Shown piece by piece: positions 1 to 8,241 of a stretch of 64,000 nucleotides of DNA. Made by a program: the position numbers and the translations under genes. Where the stretch lies: assembly GCF_029958905.1 (NCBI RefSeq), contig NZ_CP124614.1, positions 3,162,001 to 3,226,000 of the forward strand, given 5' to 3'. Each line of letters begins with the position of its first letter. Within the stretch, counting starts at the first letter, position 1. The DNA is from Vibrio sp. YMD68. GTDB lineage: Bacteria > Pseudomonadota > Gammaproteobacteria > Enterobacterales > Vibrionaceae. The notes beneath the pieces were generated by a model, which saw nothing but the letters and a program-made list of their open reading frames with translations, did not search any database and was not told where the DNA came from.

Positions 1-347
1 TACTCATGAATCTCAGCTTTAATCCAATGCACGGCAAAAGATACCAGACGAACACCCACTTCAGGATTAAAACGTTTTACGGCTTTCATCAAGCCAATAT
101 TGCCTTCTTGAACAAGATCGGCCATTGGCAAGCCATAACCGGAGTATCCACGAGCAACGTGAACAACAAATCTCAGGTGCGACAATATAAGACCTTTTGC
201 GGCCTCAAGTTCACCTTTGTAGTGTAATCTTTCAGCGAGTTCGCGCTCTTCTTCCGCAGTCAGCATTGGGTAGCTGTGTGCTGAACGAATATAACTGTCT
301 AAGCTATCTTGCGATACGACTGCCATCGAATACGTTTTAGTTGTCAT
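1..347 (-). CDS. rpoH: RNA polymerase sigma-32 factor RpoH, N-terminal part
   Basis: Heat-shock sigma factor. The visible 115 residues begin [20 protein letters not shown] and contain the sigma region 1.2/2.1 stretch ([12 protein letters not shown], then [20 protein letters not shown], a core-binding segment) and continue into [21 protein letters not shown], which is region 2. The gene continues beyond the left window edge, so regions 3 and 4 are not seen. It lies downstream of ftsYEX on the same strand, the usual gammaproteobacterial order, with a 167-bp gap that probably holds its promoters. Confidence 0.96.
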   Translation of the reverse strand, partial: MTTKTYSMAVVSQDSLDSYIRSAHSYPMLTAEEERELAERLHYKGELEAAKGLILSHLRFVVHVARGYSGYGLPMADLVQEGNIGLMKAVKRFNPEVGVRLVSFAVHWIKAEIHE

Positions 348-436
348 TCAATTCCTCATCAATCTCTGATCTGGATTATGGTTTTACCCCAACTGACTTG
401 AACCGAAGATGAACAGCTTTCAAGCAGGGGATAATT

Positions 437-464
437 ATTATGCACAAACGAATAAGTGTTACAA
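437..464 (-). promoter_or_regulatory. candidate sigma-70 promoter for rpoH
   Basis: On the minus strand TTGTAA and CATAAT are separated by 16 bases, about 90 bases upstream of the rpoH start, in the ftsX-rpoH gap. E. coli rpoH has several promoters in the equivalent gap. I do not see a convincing sigma-E type promoter. This is inference from motif spacing only. Confidence 0.3.
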
Positions 465-514
465 GCCAAAATAGCACACACTTTCATTTCTACCTAGGTT
501 ACGACACTTGCCGC

Positions 515-1483
515 CTAAACTGGTTCAATTTCTTTTAAATGACGCTGTGCCGATACTTTTGCTGCAGCGCAACCCAGAATGAGACCAAGTATAATGAGCA
601 ATAGAGATTCGTCCCAGCTAAGTCCGATTAATCTAAAGTGGCTATCATACAGCATGGCCAAATCTTCAACGGTACCATTAAGTAAAATGGTAATGAGCGC
701 TGTGAGAATCCACGCGCATAACGCCCCTAATAAGCCAAACCACATCCCCGAATACACATACGGACGTAAAATAAAGCGGTTGGTTGCACCAATTAACTTC
801 ATCGTTTGAATTTCATCTTTATTAGCCAACACATTGAAACGCAATGTATTGCCAACAATAAGAAAAACCGAAGAAAGCATAAGTAATGACAACGCTATCA
901 CAATAACACTGATGAGCGCCTGAATCGCATCCAAACGAACCAACCAGTCTTCATCTAGTCGAATATCCGTTATTTCTTGTTGGGCTTTAAGGCTACCAAC
1001 AAGAGCTTTAATGAGATCGTTATCATCCTCACTCGGGGTAATAATCAACACACTTGGTAGCGAATAGTCATCCAATAGGCTTATCGCTTGTTCAAACCCA
1101 GCGTACTGGCTGAGATCATCAAGCCCCTGCTGAGAAGAGATGTAATCGACCTTCGCCACATTATCACGACTTTCTATTTCATCTTTTAGCACCATAATCC
1201 GAGCTTCAGGGGTCTGCTCAGCAAGGTATGCGCTTATCTGGGAAGGGCTTACCGCCGTATCCGCTACAGCAGCTATGTTTTTGCCTAACAGATACAAACA
1301 CGAAGGCATCGCCAGTGCCATTGAAATGACCGCCAAGGTGAGGAAATTCCCAAGAGGGCGTACCCACAACTCAGCAAATGAGCGCTTGGCTTGATTTAAA
1401 TGAGACTGGAAAAAGCCGATGGTTTTAAAAGGGCTTTGGACTCGTTTTTTTGCCGATTTTTTATTGCGAACATTACCGCCCAT
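515..1483 (-). CDS. ftsX: cell division ABC transporter permease FtsX
   Basis: Membrane partner of FtsE; the FtsEX complex at the septum controls periplasmic cell-wall hydrolase activation through EnvC-type activators. The protein has a basic cytoplasmic N-terminus, a first membrane segment (about residues 50-70), a large periplasmic domain, and three C-terminal membrane segments with the conserved KLIGATNRFILRPYVYSG stretch between them. I chose the ATG at 1483 because GAGG lies nine bases upstream; a GTG at 1498 is in frame. Either start overlaps the end of ftsE, so the two are translationally coupled. Length about 322 residues is usual. Confidence 0.95.
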   Translation of the reverse strand: MGGNVRNKKSAKKRVQSPFKTIGFFQSHLNQAKRSFAELWVRPLGNFLTLAVISMALAMPSCLYLLGKNIAAVADTAVSPSQISAYLAEQTPEARIMVLKDEIESRDNVAKVDYISSQQGLDDLSQYAGFEQAISLLDDYSLPSVLIITPSEDDNDLIKALVGSLKAQQEITDIRLDEDWLVRLDAIQALISVIVIALSLLMLSSVFLIVGNTLRFNVLANKDEIQTMKLIGATNRFILRPYVYSGMWFGLLGALCAWILTALITILLNGTVEDLAMLYDSHFRLIGLSWDESLLLIILGLILGCAAAKVSAQRHLKEIEPV

Positions 1484-2147
1484 AGTCTGAGACCTCACTT
1501 AAAAAGCCTTGATTCAGCTCTAAATGCCGATATTGAGGGCGAGTATTCACTAAGCCAATATCATGAGTCGCCAGTAATATCGTCACACCCGCTCGGTTAA
1601 ACTCTTCCAATAATCTCAATACACGATTCGATAATTCAGGATCGAGGTTACCGGTGGGCTCATCGGCCAATAATAAAGTAGGACGATTCACAACAGCACG
1701 CGCAATGCCAACACGCTGCTGCTCACCACCAGATAGCTGACTTGGTAAGCAACGGGCTTTATCTAGAAGGTCTGTTTTATCTAATGCTGCACTTACTCGA
1801 CGTTTAATGTCATGCTCTGAGATCGATTCAATGCGCATAGGAAGTGCTACGTTATCAAACACACTTCTGTCCATGAGTAGCCGGTGATCTTGGAAAACGA
1901 TGCCAATATTACGGCGTAAAAAAGGAATATCCTTATTTGGGATACGAGTGATATCGTGACCATTGAAACTGACTTTTCCATCTGTCGGTCGTTCAATCGC
2001 ACAAATGAGTTTCAGCAAGGTACTTTTTCCCGCACCTGAATGCCCACCCAAAAAGGCCATTTCACCTCTTTTTAGGTGAAAGTCTACTTTCTGTAGAGCT
2101 TGACGGCCGCCTCGATACGCTTTGCTAACTTGCTGAAAACTGATCAC
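1473..2147 (-). CDS. ftsE: cell division ATP-binding protein FtsE
   Basis: ATPase of the FtsEX complex. It has the complete ABC set: Walker [11 protein letters not shown] (about residues 34-43), Q-loop, signature [14 protein letters not shown], Walker [13 protein letters not shown], and the switch His in LLATHD. The start is GTG with AGGA-type Shine-Dalgarno about ten bases upstream; no ATG fits better. It sits 48 bases after ftsY and overlaps the start of ftsX, forming ftsY-ftsE-ftsX. Length 224 residues is normal. Confidence 0.97.
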   Translation of the reverse strand: MISFQQVSKAYRGGRQALQKVDFHLKRGEMAFLGGHSGAGKSTLLKLICAIERPTDGKVSFNGHDITRIPNKDIPFLRRNIGIVFQDHRLLMDRSVFDNVALPMRIESISEHDIKRRVSAALDKTDLLDKARCLPSQLSGGEQQRVGIARAVVNRPTLLLADEPTGNLDPELSNRVLRLLEEFNRAGVTILLATHDIGLVNTRPQYRHLELNQGFLSEVSDYGR

Positions 2148-2195
2148 CTACTCTTCCTCTTACTTTCTGAAGTCCATGACGATAATAAACAACGA

Positions 2196-3440
2196 CTACT
2201 CTTCTCGACTAAACAGTGCTTCAACAAATTCTTCGGTTTTAAATGGACGAAGATCATCGATGCCTTCGCCAACGCCAATGTAACGAATTGGAATTTGGAA
2301 CTGATCGGCTATCGCAAAGATAACCCCGCCTTTTGCCGTACCGTCTAATTTAGTTAACGTAATGCCTGTCACGGGTGCGACATCACTGAACAGTTTCGCT
2401 TGGCTAATGGCATTTTGCCCCGTACCAGCGTCCAGCGTCAGCATAATTTCATGAGGAGCGGAATCATCGATCTTTTTCATCACTCGCACAATTTTACGCA
2501 GCTCTTCCATCAAGTTCGCTTTGTTTTGCAAACGGCCAGCCGTGTCAGCGATAACCACATCAACACCACGCGCTTTTGCCGCTTCAATCGCATCATAAAT
2601 CACAGAAGCACTATCAGCGCCCGTATGCTGAGCAATGACAGGAACGCTGTTACGCTCGCCCCAAACTTGCAACTGTTCAACCGCGGCGGCACGGAACGTA
2701 TCCCCAGCAGCCAGCATGACTTTCTTGCCTTCATTTTGGAACTGTTTAGCCAGCTTACCTATCGTCGTTGTTTTACCTACCCCATTCACGCCGACCATTA
2801 ATATGACATAAGGCGTTTTGGTCGTATCGACTTCTAATGGTTTATCCACCGTTGATAAAATCTCTGACATCTCTTCTTTAAGTAGTCCGTAAAGTGCTTC
2901 ACCGTCTTTTAAATCCTGACGGGAGGCCTTTTCCGTTAAGCTATCAATGATTTTAACCGTCGTTGTCATACCCACATCGGCGATCAAGAGCTGTTCTTCT
3001 AACTCTTCAAACAACTCATCATCAATTTGTTTGCCTTTGAATAAACCGAAAAAACCTGCACCAATATTGGCTTTGGTTCGGCTTAAGCTGCGCTTCAAAC
3101 GAGCGAAAAAACTTTCTGTCGGCTTTTCTTGTTCTTCTATTCTTGCTTCTGCTTCTGCTTCTGCTAGAACAGGAGAATCAACCTCTACTGCCGATTCAAT
3201 ATCTTGCACTTCATTTAATGACGTGTCTTGTATCGATGTCTCTTGTTCTACAAGTTCGGTATGTTCTGGAGCTTCAGATTCAACAGCAATGTCAGTTTCA
3301 GCTGTTATGTCTGTTTCAGCTGGGGACTCTTGTACCGATCTAGTCTCATCTTGCTGTTCTGATTTTGGTGTATCTTTTGTTTGCTCTTCATCACCGAAGC
3401 CAAGCCAAGAGAGTAAGCCGCGTTTCTTTTTTTCCGTCAT
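2196..3440 (-). CDS. ftsY: signal recognition particle receptor FtsY
   Basis: SRP receptor GTPase that docks SRP-bound ribosomes at the membrane. The first about 110 residues are a low-complexity acidic A domain rich in Glu, Thr and Ser (a run of ETDI, AEAEAEAR and similar), which varies between species. The NG domain follows: four-helix N domain, then the G motifs GVNGVGKTTTIGKLA, DTFRAAAVEQL, DTAGR and TKLDGTAKGG. Length 414 residues fits the family. First gene of ftsYEX, read away from rsmD. Confidence 0.97.
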   Translation of the reverse strand: MTEKKKRGLLSWLGFGDEEQTKDTPKSEQQDETRSVQESPAETDITAETDIAVESEAPEHTELVEQETSIQDTSLNEVQDIESAVEVDSPVLAEAEAEARIEEQEKPTESFFARLKRSLSRTKANIGAGFFGLFKGKQIDDELFEELEEQLLIADVGMTTTVKIIDSLTEKASRQDLKDGEALYGLLKEEMSEILSTVDKPLEVDTTKTPYVILMVGVNGVGKTTTIGKLAKQFQNEGKKVMLAAGDTFRAAAVEQLQVWGERNSVPVIAQHTGADSASVIYDAIEAAKARGVDVVIADTAGRLQNKANLMEELRKIVRVMKKIDDSAPHEIMLTLDAGTGQNAISQAKLFSDVAPVTGITLTKLDGTAKGGVIFAIADQFQIPIRYIGVGEGIDDLRPFKTEEFVEALFSREE

Positions 3441-3640
3441 CTGGGGATATCCTAGATCTACTAAACTAACAACAACACTTTTCTGTAGAATTATCCTTGC
3501 TACAGAAAAGAAAATGACAAAGCAGTGAAAAATCTTTCATTAGATTGATACACTCTGTCATTATAAAATTCAGATCACACCCTAACGATATATTTAGAGT
3601 AGCGGTGTATAGTAACACTTAATTAGCGGTCAAAAAATCT

Positions 3641-4240
3641 ATGGTAAGACGTCGTCAGCAAAACACATCACAAAAAAAGCCTTCCGGGGGCTTTGTTCGT
3701 ATTATCACAGGCCTATGGAGAGGCAGAAAATTACCTGTTCATGACCTGGAAGGGCTAAGACCAACAACAGACAGAGTAAAAGAAACGGTTTTTAATTGGC
3801 TTGCCCAAGATGTGCCACAAGCTAAGTGTCTCGATCTCTTCGCAGGATCTGGTGGGCTAGGCTTTGAAGCCGCCTCTCGTCAAGCGGGCTCAGTAACGCT
3901 GATTGAACTGAACAATCAGGCATACAAACAGCTGAAAACCAATGCAGAGCTGCTCAAAGCGGATAACATTGAGGTTATTAACAGCGATAGTTTGGTCTAC
4001 TTGAAACAAGCGGGAACACCGTTTGACATCGTTTTCATTGATCCGCCTTTTAGAAAAGGGCTATTAGCAGAAGCGATTGTGTTACTTGAACAGAACAACT
4101 GGCTCAGCGATGACGCACTCATTTATGTTGAAACAGAAAAAGAACTGACTTTGGAAGGGATACCTGAGCATTGGCACACCCACAGAGAAAAGACAACCGG
4201 ACAAGTCAGCTATAGGCTGTTTACTAGACAAGAGCGGTAA
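3641..4240 (+). CDS. rsmD: 16S rRNA (guanine966-N2)-methyltransferase RsmD
   Basis: SAM-dependent methyltransferase acting on G966 of 16S rRNA in the assembled small subunit. Visible motifs are the family N-terminus RIITGLWRGRKLPV, RPTTDRVKETVFNWL, the SAM-binding LDLFAGSGGLGFEA and the catalytic DPPF of N2-guanine methyltransferases. Length 199 residues matches E. coli RsmD. It is divergent from ftsY across a 200-bp gap and followed by the YhhL-like gene, the same neighbourhood as in E. coli. Confidence 0.96.
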   Translation: MVRRRQQNTSQKKPSGGFVRIITGLWRGRKLPVHDLEGLRPTTDRVKETVFNWLAQDVPQAKCLDLFAGSGGLGFEAASRQAGSVTLIELNNQAYKQLKTNAELLKADNIEVINSDSLVYLKQAGTPFDIVFIDPPFRKGLLAEAIVLLEQNNWLSDDALIYVETEKELTLEGIPEHWHTHREKTTGQVSYRLFTRQER

Positions 4241-4298
4241 CCAGTGGTCATGCCAATCAATCGTGAATAAGTCGAAGAATAATGAAAAGGAGTACGTT

Positions 4299-4589
4299 AT
4301 GAATGGTGGAATCATCATCGCCAAGGCGGTTATTGCAATGGTATGGGGAGTATTGGCATACAATGTCTTTGTGCCTTTTCATTATCCGTTAAATTTGGTG
4401 CTCCATATCATCATGGGTTTTCTATTTTTTACCCATATTCTACAAACGGTGATTTTCTCTGCCGCGTTTTCAAAACAACTCAGTTTGAGCTGGGGAGATA
4501 AGTGTTCAATCCTGGTTTTTGGGGTATGCGCGTTAATCGACATCCGCAATAAACGTATGTTACCAGACAGCCAAAACCCACAGCCTTGA
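4299..4589 (+). CDS. DUF1145 membrane protein (YhhL-like)
   Basis: Small inner-membrane protein of unknown function, 96 residues with about three hydrophobic segments (residues 5-25, 30-52 and a weaker one near 65-80). It corresponds in position and size to E. coli YhhL, which also follows rsmD. I chose the ATG at 4299 because AAAAGGAG lies six bases upstream; an upstream in-frame ATG at 4263 has no such site. It is probably cotranscribed with rsmD. Confidence 0.8.
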   Translation: MNGGIIIAKAVIAMVWGVLAYNVFVPFHYPLNLVLHIIMGFLFFTHILQTVIFSAAFSKQLSLSWGDKCSILVFGVCALIDIRNKRMLPDSQNPQP

Positions 4590-4701
4590 TATTGATTGAC
4601 TTAAATTTTTGAGTTGAATATTGATGGACTTAGTCTGTGTTATTTGAAATGAATAAGCCTTTACTACACCAACACATTTCAAGATGAAACACATGCCCAA
4701 T

Positions 4702-4734
4702 AAAAAGCCGCTTCAACTGATGAGCGGCTTTTTT
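4702..4734. terminator. bidirectional Rho-independent terminator
   Basis: AAAAAGCCGCT pairs with AGCGGCTTTTT around an 11-base loop, with T runs on both strands. It lies between the convergent YhhL-like gene and yhgN and can serve both. Confidence 0.85.
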
Positions 4735-4765
4735 ATTGTCATAAATACAATGATTCAAACAAGCG

Positions 4766-5359
4766 TTATCCAGCGACAGCCATGTAACCTTTGATTCCAT
4801 TCAAGAACATTTGAGTTGAAATCATGACCAGCAATAACCCCATCAATCGCTCAATCGCTTTTAGCCCTCGTTCACCAAGGATTCGGTGGAAGAAGCCATA
4901 GAACATTAAGATAATGAACGTCGCCCCCCACGCCAGCATAACCGCGGCAGAAAGCTCTAATAGATTATCTGGGTACTGACTGGAAAGTAAAAGCAGCGCA
5001 GCAATGACTGAGGGCCCCGCAATCATTGGAATAGCCATGGGAACGATAAATGGCTCTTCACCAGCGGCTAGGCCTGTAATACTTCCTGCACTTGGGAATA
5101 TCATCTTAATGGCGATAATAAACAATATGATTCCGCCTGAAATGCTGAGCGTTTCCGGTTCAACCTGCAAGAAGTTCATAATGCTTTGACCTGCAAATAA
5201 GAAGGTCATCAAAATCACGAGAGCAAACATCAACTCTCTGAATAACACTTTACGACGTCGTTTAGGGTCTAAGTGTTTGAGTATAGAGAGAACGATAGGA
5301 AGATTGCCTAATGGATCCATGATCAAAAACAACATGGTCGCGGCAGATAAGATTTCCAT
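4766..5359 (-). CDS. yhgN: MarC/YhgN family membrane protein
   Basis: Six-segment inner-membrane protein of the MarC (NAAT) family. The sequence follows E. coli YhgN closely: the start MEILSAATMLFLIMDPLGNLP, KHLDPKRRRKVLFREL, SISGGIILFIIAIKMIFPSA and ERLMGLLLVMISTQMFLNGI. The transported substrate is not established. I chose the ATG at 5359, which matches the YhgN N-terminus; an in-frame TTG at 5368 is possible. Length is 197 residues, equal to E. coli. Confidence 0.9.
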   Translation of the reverse strand: MEILSAATMLFLIMDPLGNLPIVLSILKHLDPKRRRKVLFRELMFALVILMTFLFAGQSIMNFLQVEPETLSISGGIILFIIAIKMIFPSAGSITGLAAGEEPFIVPMAIPMIAGPSVIAALLLLSSQYPDNLLELSAAVMLAWGATFIILMFYGFFHRILGERGLKAIERLMGLLLVMISTQMFLNGIKGYMAVAG

Positions 5360-5462
5360 AACAAGCAATCCGGTTAAAAAGAGTTGGCGCAGTATAACGA
5401 CTTCAACGCCCTTAAGAAACCGGATTTAGATAACAATAATAGGCAGACGTTATGTCGAAAAA

Positions 5463-5699
5463 TTAGTGGCTACAAATACGCTCGGCATTCAGCGACCATA
5501 CGCCATCTTTTACCCATACTTTTTCTTTTAGCAAAAAGAATTCCAACAGCGCATCAAGTTCAAAACCATTCTGGCTACAAGTACGAAACGTAACATCAAT
5601 TCCGTACTCCTTAGCAACCGCTTCTCGTAACGCCTCTTCCGTCATTGCATTTTCACGGAGCATATTAAGCACAGCATGCGCATGGATTTCGTTAGACAT
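5463..5699 (-). CDS. YecH-family (DUF2492) putative metal-binding protein
   Basis: Protein of 78 residues resembling E. coli YecH: N-terminal HAHAVLNML, central FRTCSQNGFELDALLEFFL and C-terminal ICSH. The conserved Cys and His residues (HAHA, TCS, CSH) suggest metal binding, which is a family-level inference. An AGCTCC-complement Shine-Dalgarno (GGAGCT) lies just upstream of the start. No operon partner is obvious. Confidence 0.8.
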   Translation of the reverse strand: MSNEIHAHAVLNMLRENAMTEEALREAVAKEYGIDVTFRTCSQNGFELDALLEFFLLKEKVWVKDGVWSLNAERICSH

Positions 5700-5735
5700 T
5701 GGAGCTACCTACATAACCGTTAAGTGAATGACACA

Positions 5736-6359
5736 TTATACAATAGCAGAAGCGGTAATCAGAGAGTACGCAAGTAAATAAGCACCAGAAACCACATATC
5801 TCCCTCCTAAAATAGGACGTCGATAATCATGAATAGCCAAAAGACCTGCCGATAGAATAAGAACTAAAGAACCAATAAAGCCGAATAAACTCAACATTGA
5901 TGACTGCAATAACCAAACAGCCCCTGCTGCCCAAGCTAATTGAACAAGTACCAACCCCATCAGTGTCACAGGGAAAATCAAGCGATCTATCTGAGGAAGT
6001 AACAGGAAAAAAGCCAACAAGCCACTGGCCAACAAAAAGGCCGGCAACCACCACTCGATGCCACCCGATAATTGAACCCAAAACGACTTACTTAAACATA
6101 TTTGTGCAACCAGAAAGCAGGTAAAGCAGACTCGGTGATAACGCTTAAGCAGATACAAGGAATCCCCTAGCATTGAAATGCCAAGCCCAAGAGAGATCCA
6201 AAGCTGAACTGGAGTCAATTCCGCGTTCTTTTGAAACAAAATGATCAATAAAAAGAGAAAACTCACCGCACGAAAAGCTATCGCTTGCGTATTTTTACTA
6301 TTTTCATTTGCTGAAATACTCACAAAGCCCGCCAAAGCGACAGACATCCAACTCCACAT
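5736..6359 (-). CDS. lysoplasmalogenase family (YhhN) membrane protein
   Basis: Integral membrane protein of 207 residues with about eight hydrophobic segments, belonging to the YhhN/TMEM86 family. Mammalian TMEM86B hydrolyses lysoplasmalogen; the substrate of bacterial YhhN is not settled. The family signatures GISMLGDSLYLL and the late GALLAIHDYRRP-like stretch (here GLLAIHDYRRP) are present. E. coli yhhN lies in the same ftsY-rsmD-yhhL-yhhM neighbourhood. AGAGGTGG upstream of the ATG is a good ribosome binding site. Confidence 0.8.
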   Translation of the reverse strand: MWSWMSVALAGFVSISANENSKNTQAIAFRAVSFLFLLIILFQKNAELTPVQLWISLGLGISMLGDSLYLLKRYHRVCFTCFLVAQICLSKSFWVQLSGGIEWWLPAFLLASGLLAFFLLLPQIDRLIFPVTLMGLVLVQLAWAAGAVWLLQSSMLSLFGFIGSLVLILSAGLLAIHDYRRPILGGRYVVSGAYLLAYSLITASAIV

Positions 6360-7098
6360 ACCACCACCTCTTTTTATTACGCCGCCAGTTTAGGCGTGTA
6401 ACAGGTGATGTCTAGGAGTGTATGACAAAAATTGGATCTCGATTGTGATTCCTTTGTAACGCGTTTTTACGGTGGCCACTATCTACCATTAACCTGATTC
6501 AGTGGTTATTTCAGTATAGTGACTTATCGATATTTTGTGCGCCAAGAGACTAAAACCACCACTTCAAAACAGAAATATGCCTAATAAGATAAAAAATAAA
6601 TCCATAAAATATTAACAAAAACCAATTAATACAAAGACATAAATTCAAAAAAAGGAAAAACAACAACTTAAAAACTCAGGAGATCGCTAAGCCATTTATA
6701 CGAGGAAAATAAATGACTTTATAGTCAATTAAACAGAGGTTATAGCATTAATCTTCAATTCCTCTACAGATAAATCAAACTTACCCCAACTTTACAAAGA
6801 TAGAAACCACACAGACAACCAACCACCCAAAACAACAAAAATACAAACAACGAACACTAAGTGAACTATTAAATTTAAATTAAAAACAATAGGTTAAAAC
6901 AAGATAGACAAAAATGAATACAATTAGCTCAAAATAAAAACAGAACAAAACCAGGCAACTAAAGCTATGTTTTACGTCAATTAACCAAGAGTAAAGTTAG
7001 TGTTTTGCAGGTTATCCAAACAAATACTTGATCAAACCACTAAATTAGTGCTATTGTTATTAGCACAGTATCAAACATCTAAACAGAGGAGCAGAGTT
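6360..7098. other. A-rich, G-poor intergenic region and possible leader
   Basis: This gap of 739 bases has no convincing gene. From about 6580 to 6960 the plus strand is very rich in A, poor in G and, from about 6800 to 6860, rich in C relative to G (runs such as ACAACCAACCACCC). Such a composition in a transcript gives little structure and resembles Rho-loading (rut) sequence. Only tiny reading frames occur (for example a three-codon ATG at 6713). It could be the leader of the 27-residue gene that follows. Confidence 0.5.
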
Positions 7099-7182
7099 AT
7101 GATTACTTCTTCACAAAAACAAGGACTTGTAATGATCGCCGTGGTAGTTGGCTTAATGACCCTGCCCGTGATGTATTACTAA
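7099..7182 (+). CDS. 27-residue single-pass membrane protein, uncharacterised
   Basis: I do not recognise this gene. The reading frame has ATG at 7099 with GAGGAGCAGAG about eight bases upstream and stops at 7182. The product has a short polar N-terminus (MITSSQKQG) and then about 18 hydrophobic residues (LVMIAVVVGLMTLPVMYY), so it is a probable single membrane segment. A very strong terminator starts eight bases after the stop, so it is the last, perhaps only, gene of its transcript. The same frame is open upstream to an ATG at 7000 (60 residues), but that start lacks a ribosome binding site. Small size limits confidence. Confidence 0.6.
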   Translation: MITSSQKQGLVMIAVVVGLMTLPVMYY

Positions 7183-7189
7183 AATCACA

Positions 7190-7227
7190 AAAAACAAAAG
7201 GGACGCATTTGCGTCCCTTTTGTTTTT
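7190..7227. terminator. strong Rho-independent terminator
   Basis: A perfect 17-bp stem (AAAAACAAAAGGGACGC with its complement) closes a four-base loop ATTT and ends in a T-rich strand both ways. It directly follows the 27-residue gene and can also serve the convergent DUF4145 gene. Confidence 0.9.
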
Positions 7228-7283
7228 GTAGCTCATAGAGAAATCATTTAGACTTACCCATCGACATTACTGATTCATCTCAA

Positions 7284-7649
7284 TTATAAATGTCTCGATA
7301 ATTCATCCCAATGTACGTAGTAAAACCCTAGCGCTATTAAAGTGATAAACATCATTAGAGCAATAGCGACTCGCCAAATAAAACGTCCGCTTCTCGGTGT
7401 TAGCTCATGCTCACATTCATCACAGGTAGAAAGAAAAGACCGCCTATCTTCTAGCTCATAGTCATCTTCATGAACGATTTTATTGCGAATTGTCGCGATA
7501 TATCTCAGTTTTCCAATCACATCATGAGGAAGTCGCTCTTCACAGCTACTGATTAACTGATGCAAGCCTTTTCCATCCGCGTGATAGTGCCCGCGGAGTA
7601 ATGCTTCGAGTTTACGGGTGCGTAAAACGACTTTTTCAATATCAGACAT
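7284..7649 (-). CDS. DUF4145-like protein with C-terminal membrane anchor
   Basis: Protein of 121 residues. The N-terminal about 85 residues are helical and polar, with LEALLRGHYHADGKGLHQLI and RYIATIRNKIVHED; the RNxxVH-type motif is typical of DUF4145 and related HEPN-like folds. A single membrane segment follows (about residues 93-112), so the protein is probably C-tail anchored with the domain in the cytoplasm. Function unknown. Some HEPN-like proteins are RNases via Rx4-6H; the RNKIVH here (R-x4-H) fits that pattern, but nuclease activity is only a possibility. Confidence 0.65.
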   Translation of the reverse strand: MSDIEKVVLRTRKLEALLRGHYHADGKGLHQLISSCEERLPHDVIGKLRYIATIRNKIVHEDDYELEDRRSFLSTCDECEHELTPRSGRFIWRVAIALMMFITLIALGFYYVHWDELSRHL

Positions 7650-7887
7650 TGCAATCCTCCATGGCTATTATTGTAGACAGACATACTTCCATTCTTCTAT
7701 ATGCACATCACTTTTTCGAGTATTTTCCAAAAATAATTGATAAACCTCGATCTGTAACCCATTGAAAGTAAGCTAATCTAAACTAATTGATGAATAGATT
7801 AATACATCGGTCACGATTCATGATCACAAACAGAAAATTCAATGACAGTCGAGGCTACAATAACTTGTCAATATTACGGAGAGCGTC

Positions 7888-8214
7888 ATGCCTGTTTCAC
7901 TTTTTATTGCGGTAGCCCTGTTAGCGCTAGGCGCAGCTTGGGTCTTCCTTGGTTTTTATCGAAAGCACATCCAAGGAGAAAATGCGCCTGAGCAGTCGGT
8001 TAACGTCACCATTTTAGATAAACAAACCATCCAGGTTCCTGATGCCCCACCCGGTGAAGAAGAAGAGTTTTGGATCTATGTACAGCGCGGAGCTGTCGGT
8101 CCTAAGCGAGAATTTCAAATAGGTGTCCATTATTACCACGCACTAAACCCTGGTGATAAAGGAACACTCACCTACCAAGGGGACAAATTTCTTCACTTCG
8201 CGATGAAACGCTAA
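7888..8214 (+). CDS. DUF2500 protein (YhhM-like)
   Basis: Protein of 108 residues with one N-terminal membrane segment (about residues 4-24) and a small soluble domain. The C-terminus YYHALNPGDKGTLTYQGDKF closely matches E. coli YhhM, the type member of DUF2500. Function unknown. E. coli yhhM lies next to yhhL and yhhN; here those relatives are dispersed within the same 5-kb block. GGAGAG lies five bases before the ATG. Confidence 0.85.
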   Translation: MPVSLFIAVALLALGAAWVFLGFYRKHIQGENAPEQSVNVTILDKQTIQVPDAPPGEEEEFWIYVQRGAVGPKREFQIGVHYYHALNPGDKGTLTYQGDKFLHFAMKR

Positions 8215-8241
8215 CTTAAAAAGGTATCGGTTATTTGAGGA

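Noticed and set aside
2947..3528. A 193-codon frame on the plus strand rich in Ser and Val
   Set aside because: It is opposite the acidic repeat domain of ftsY, whose composition keeps the complement open.
7000..7182. A 60-codon version of the small membrane gene
   Set aside because: The upstream ATG lacks a ribosome binding site, and the internal ATG at 7099 has a strong one.
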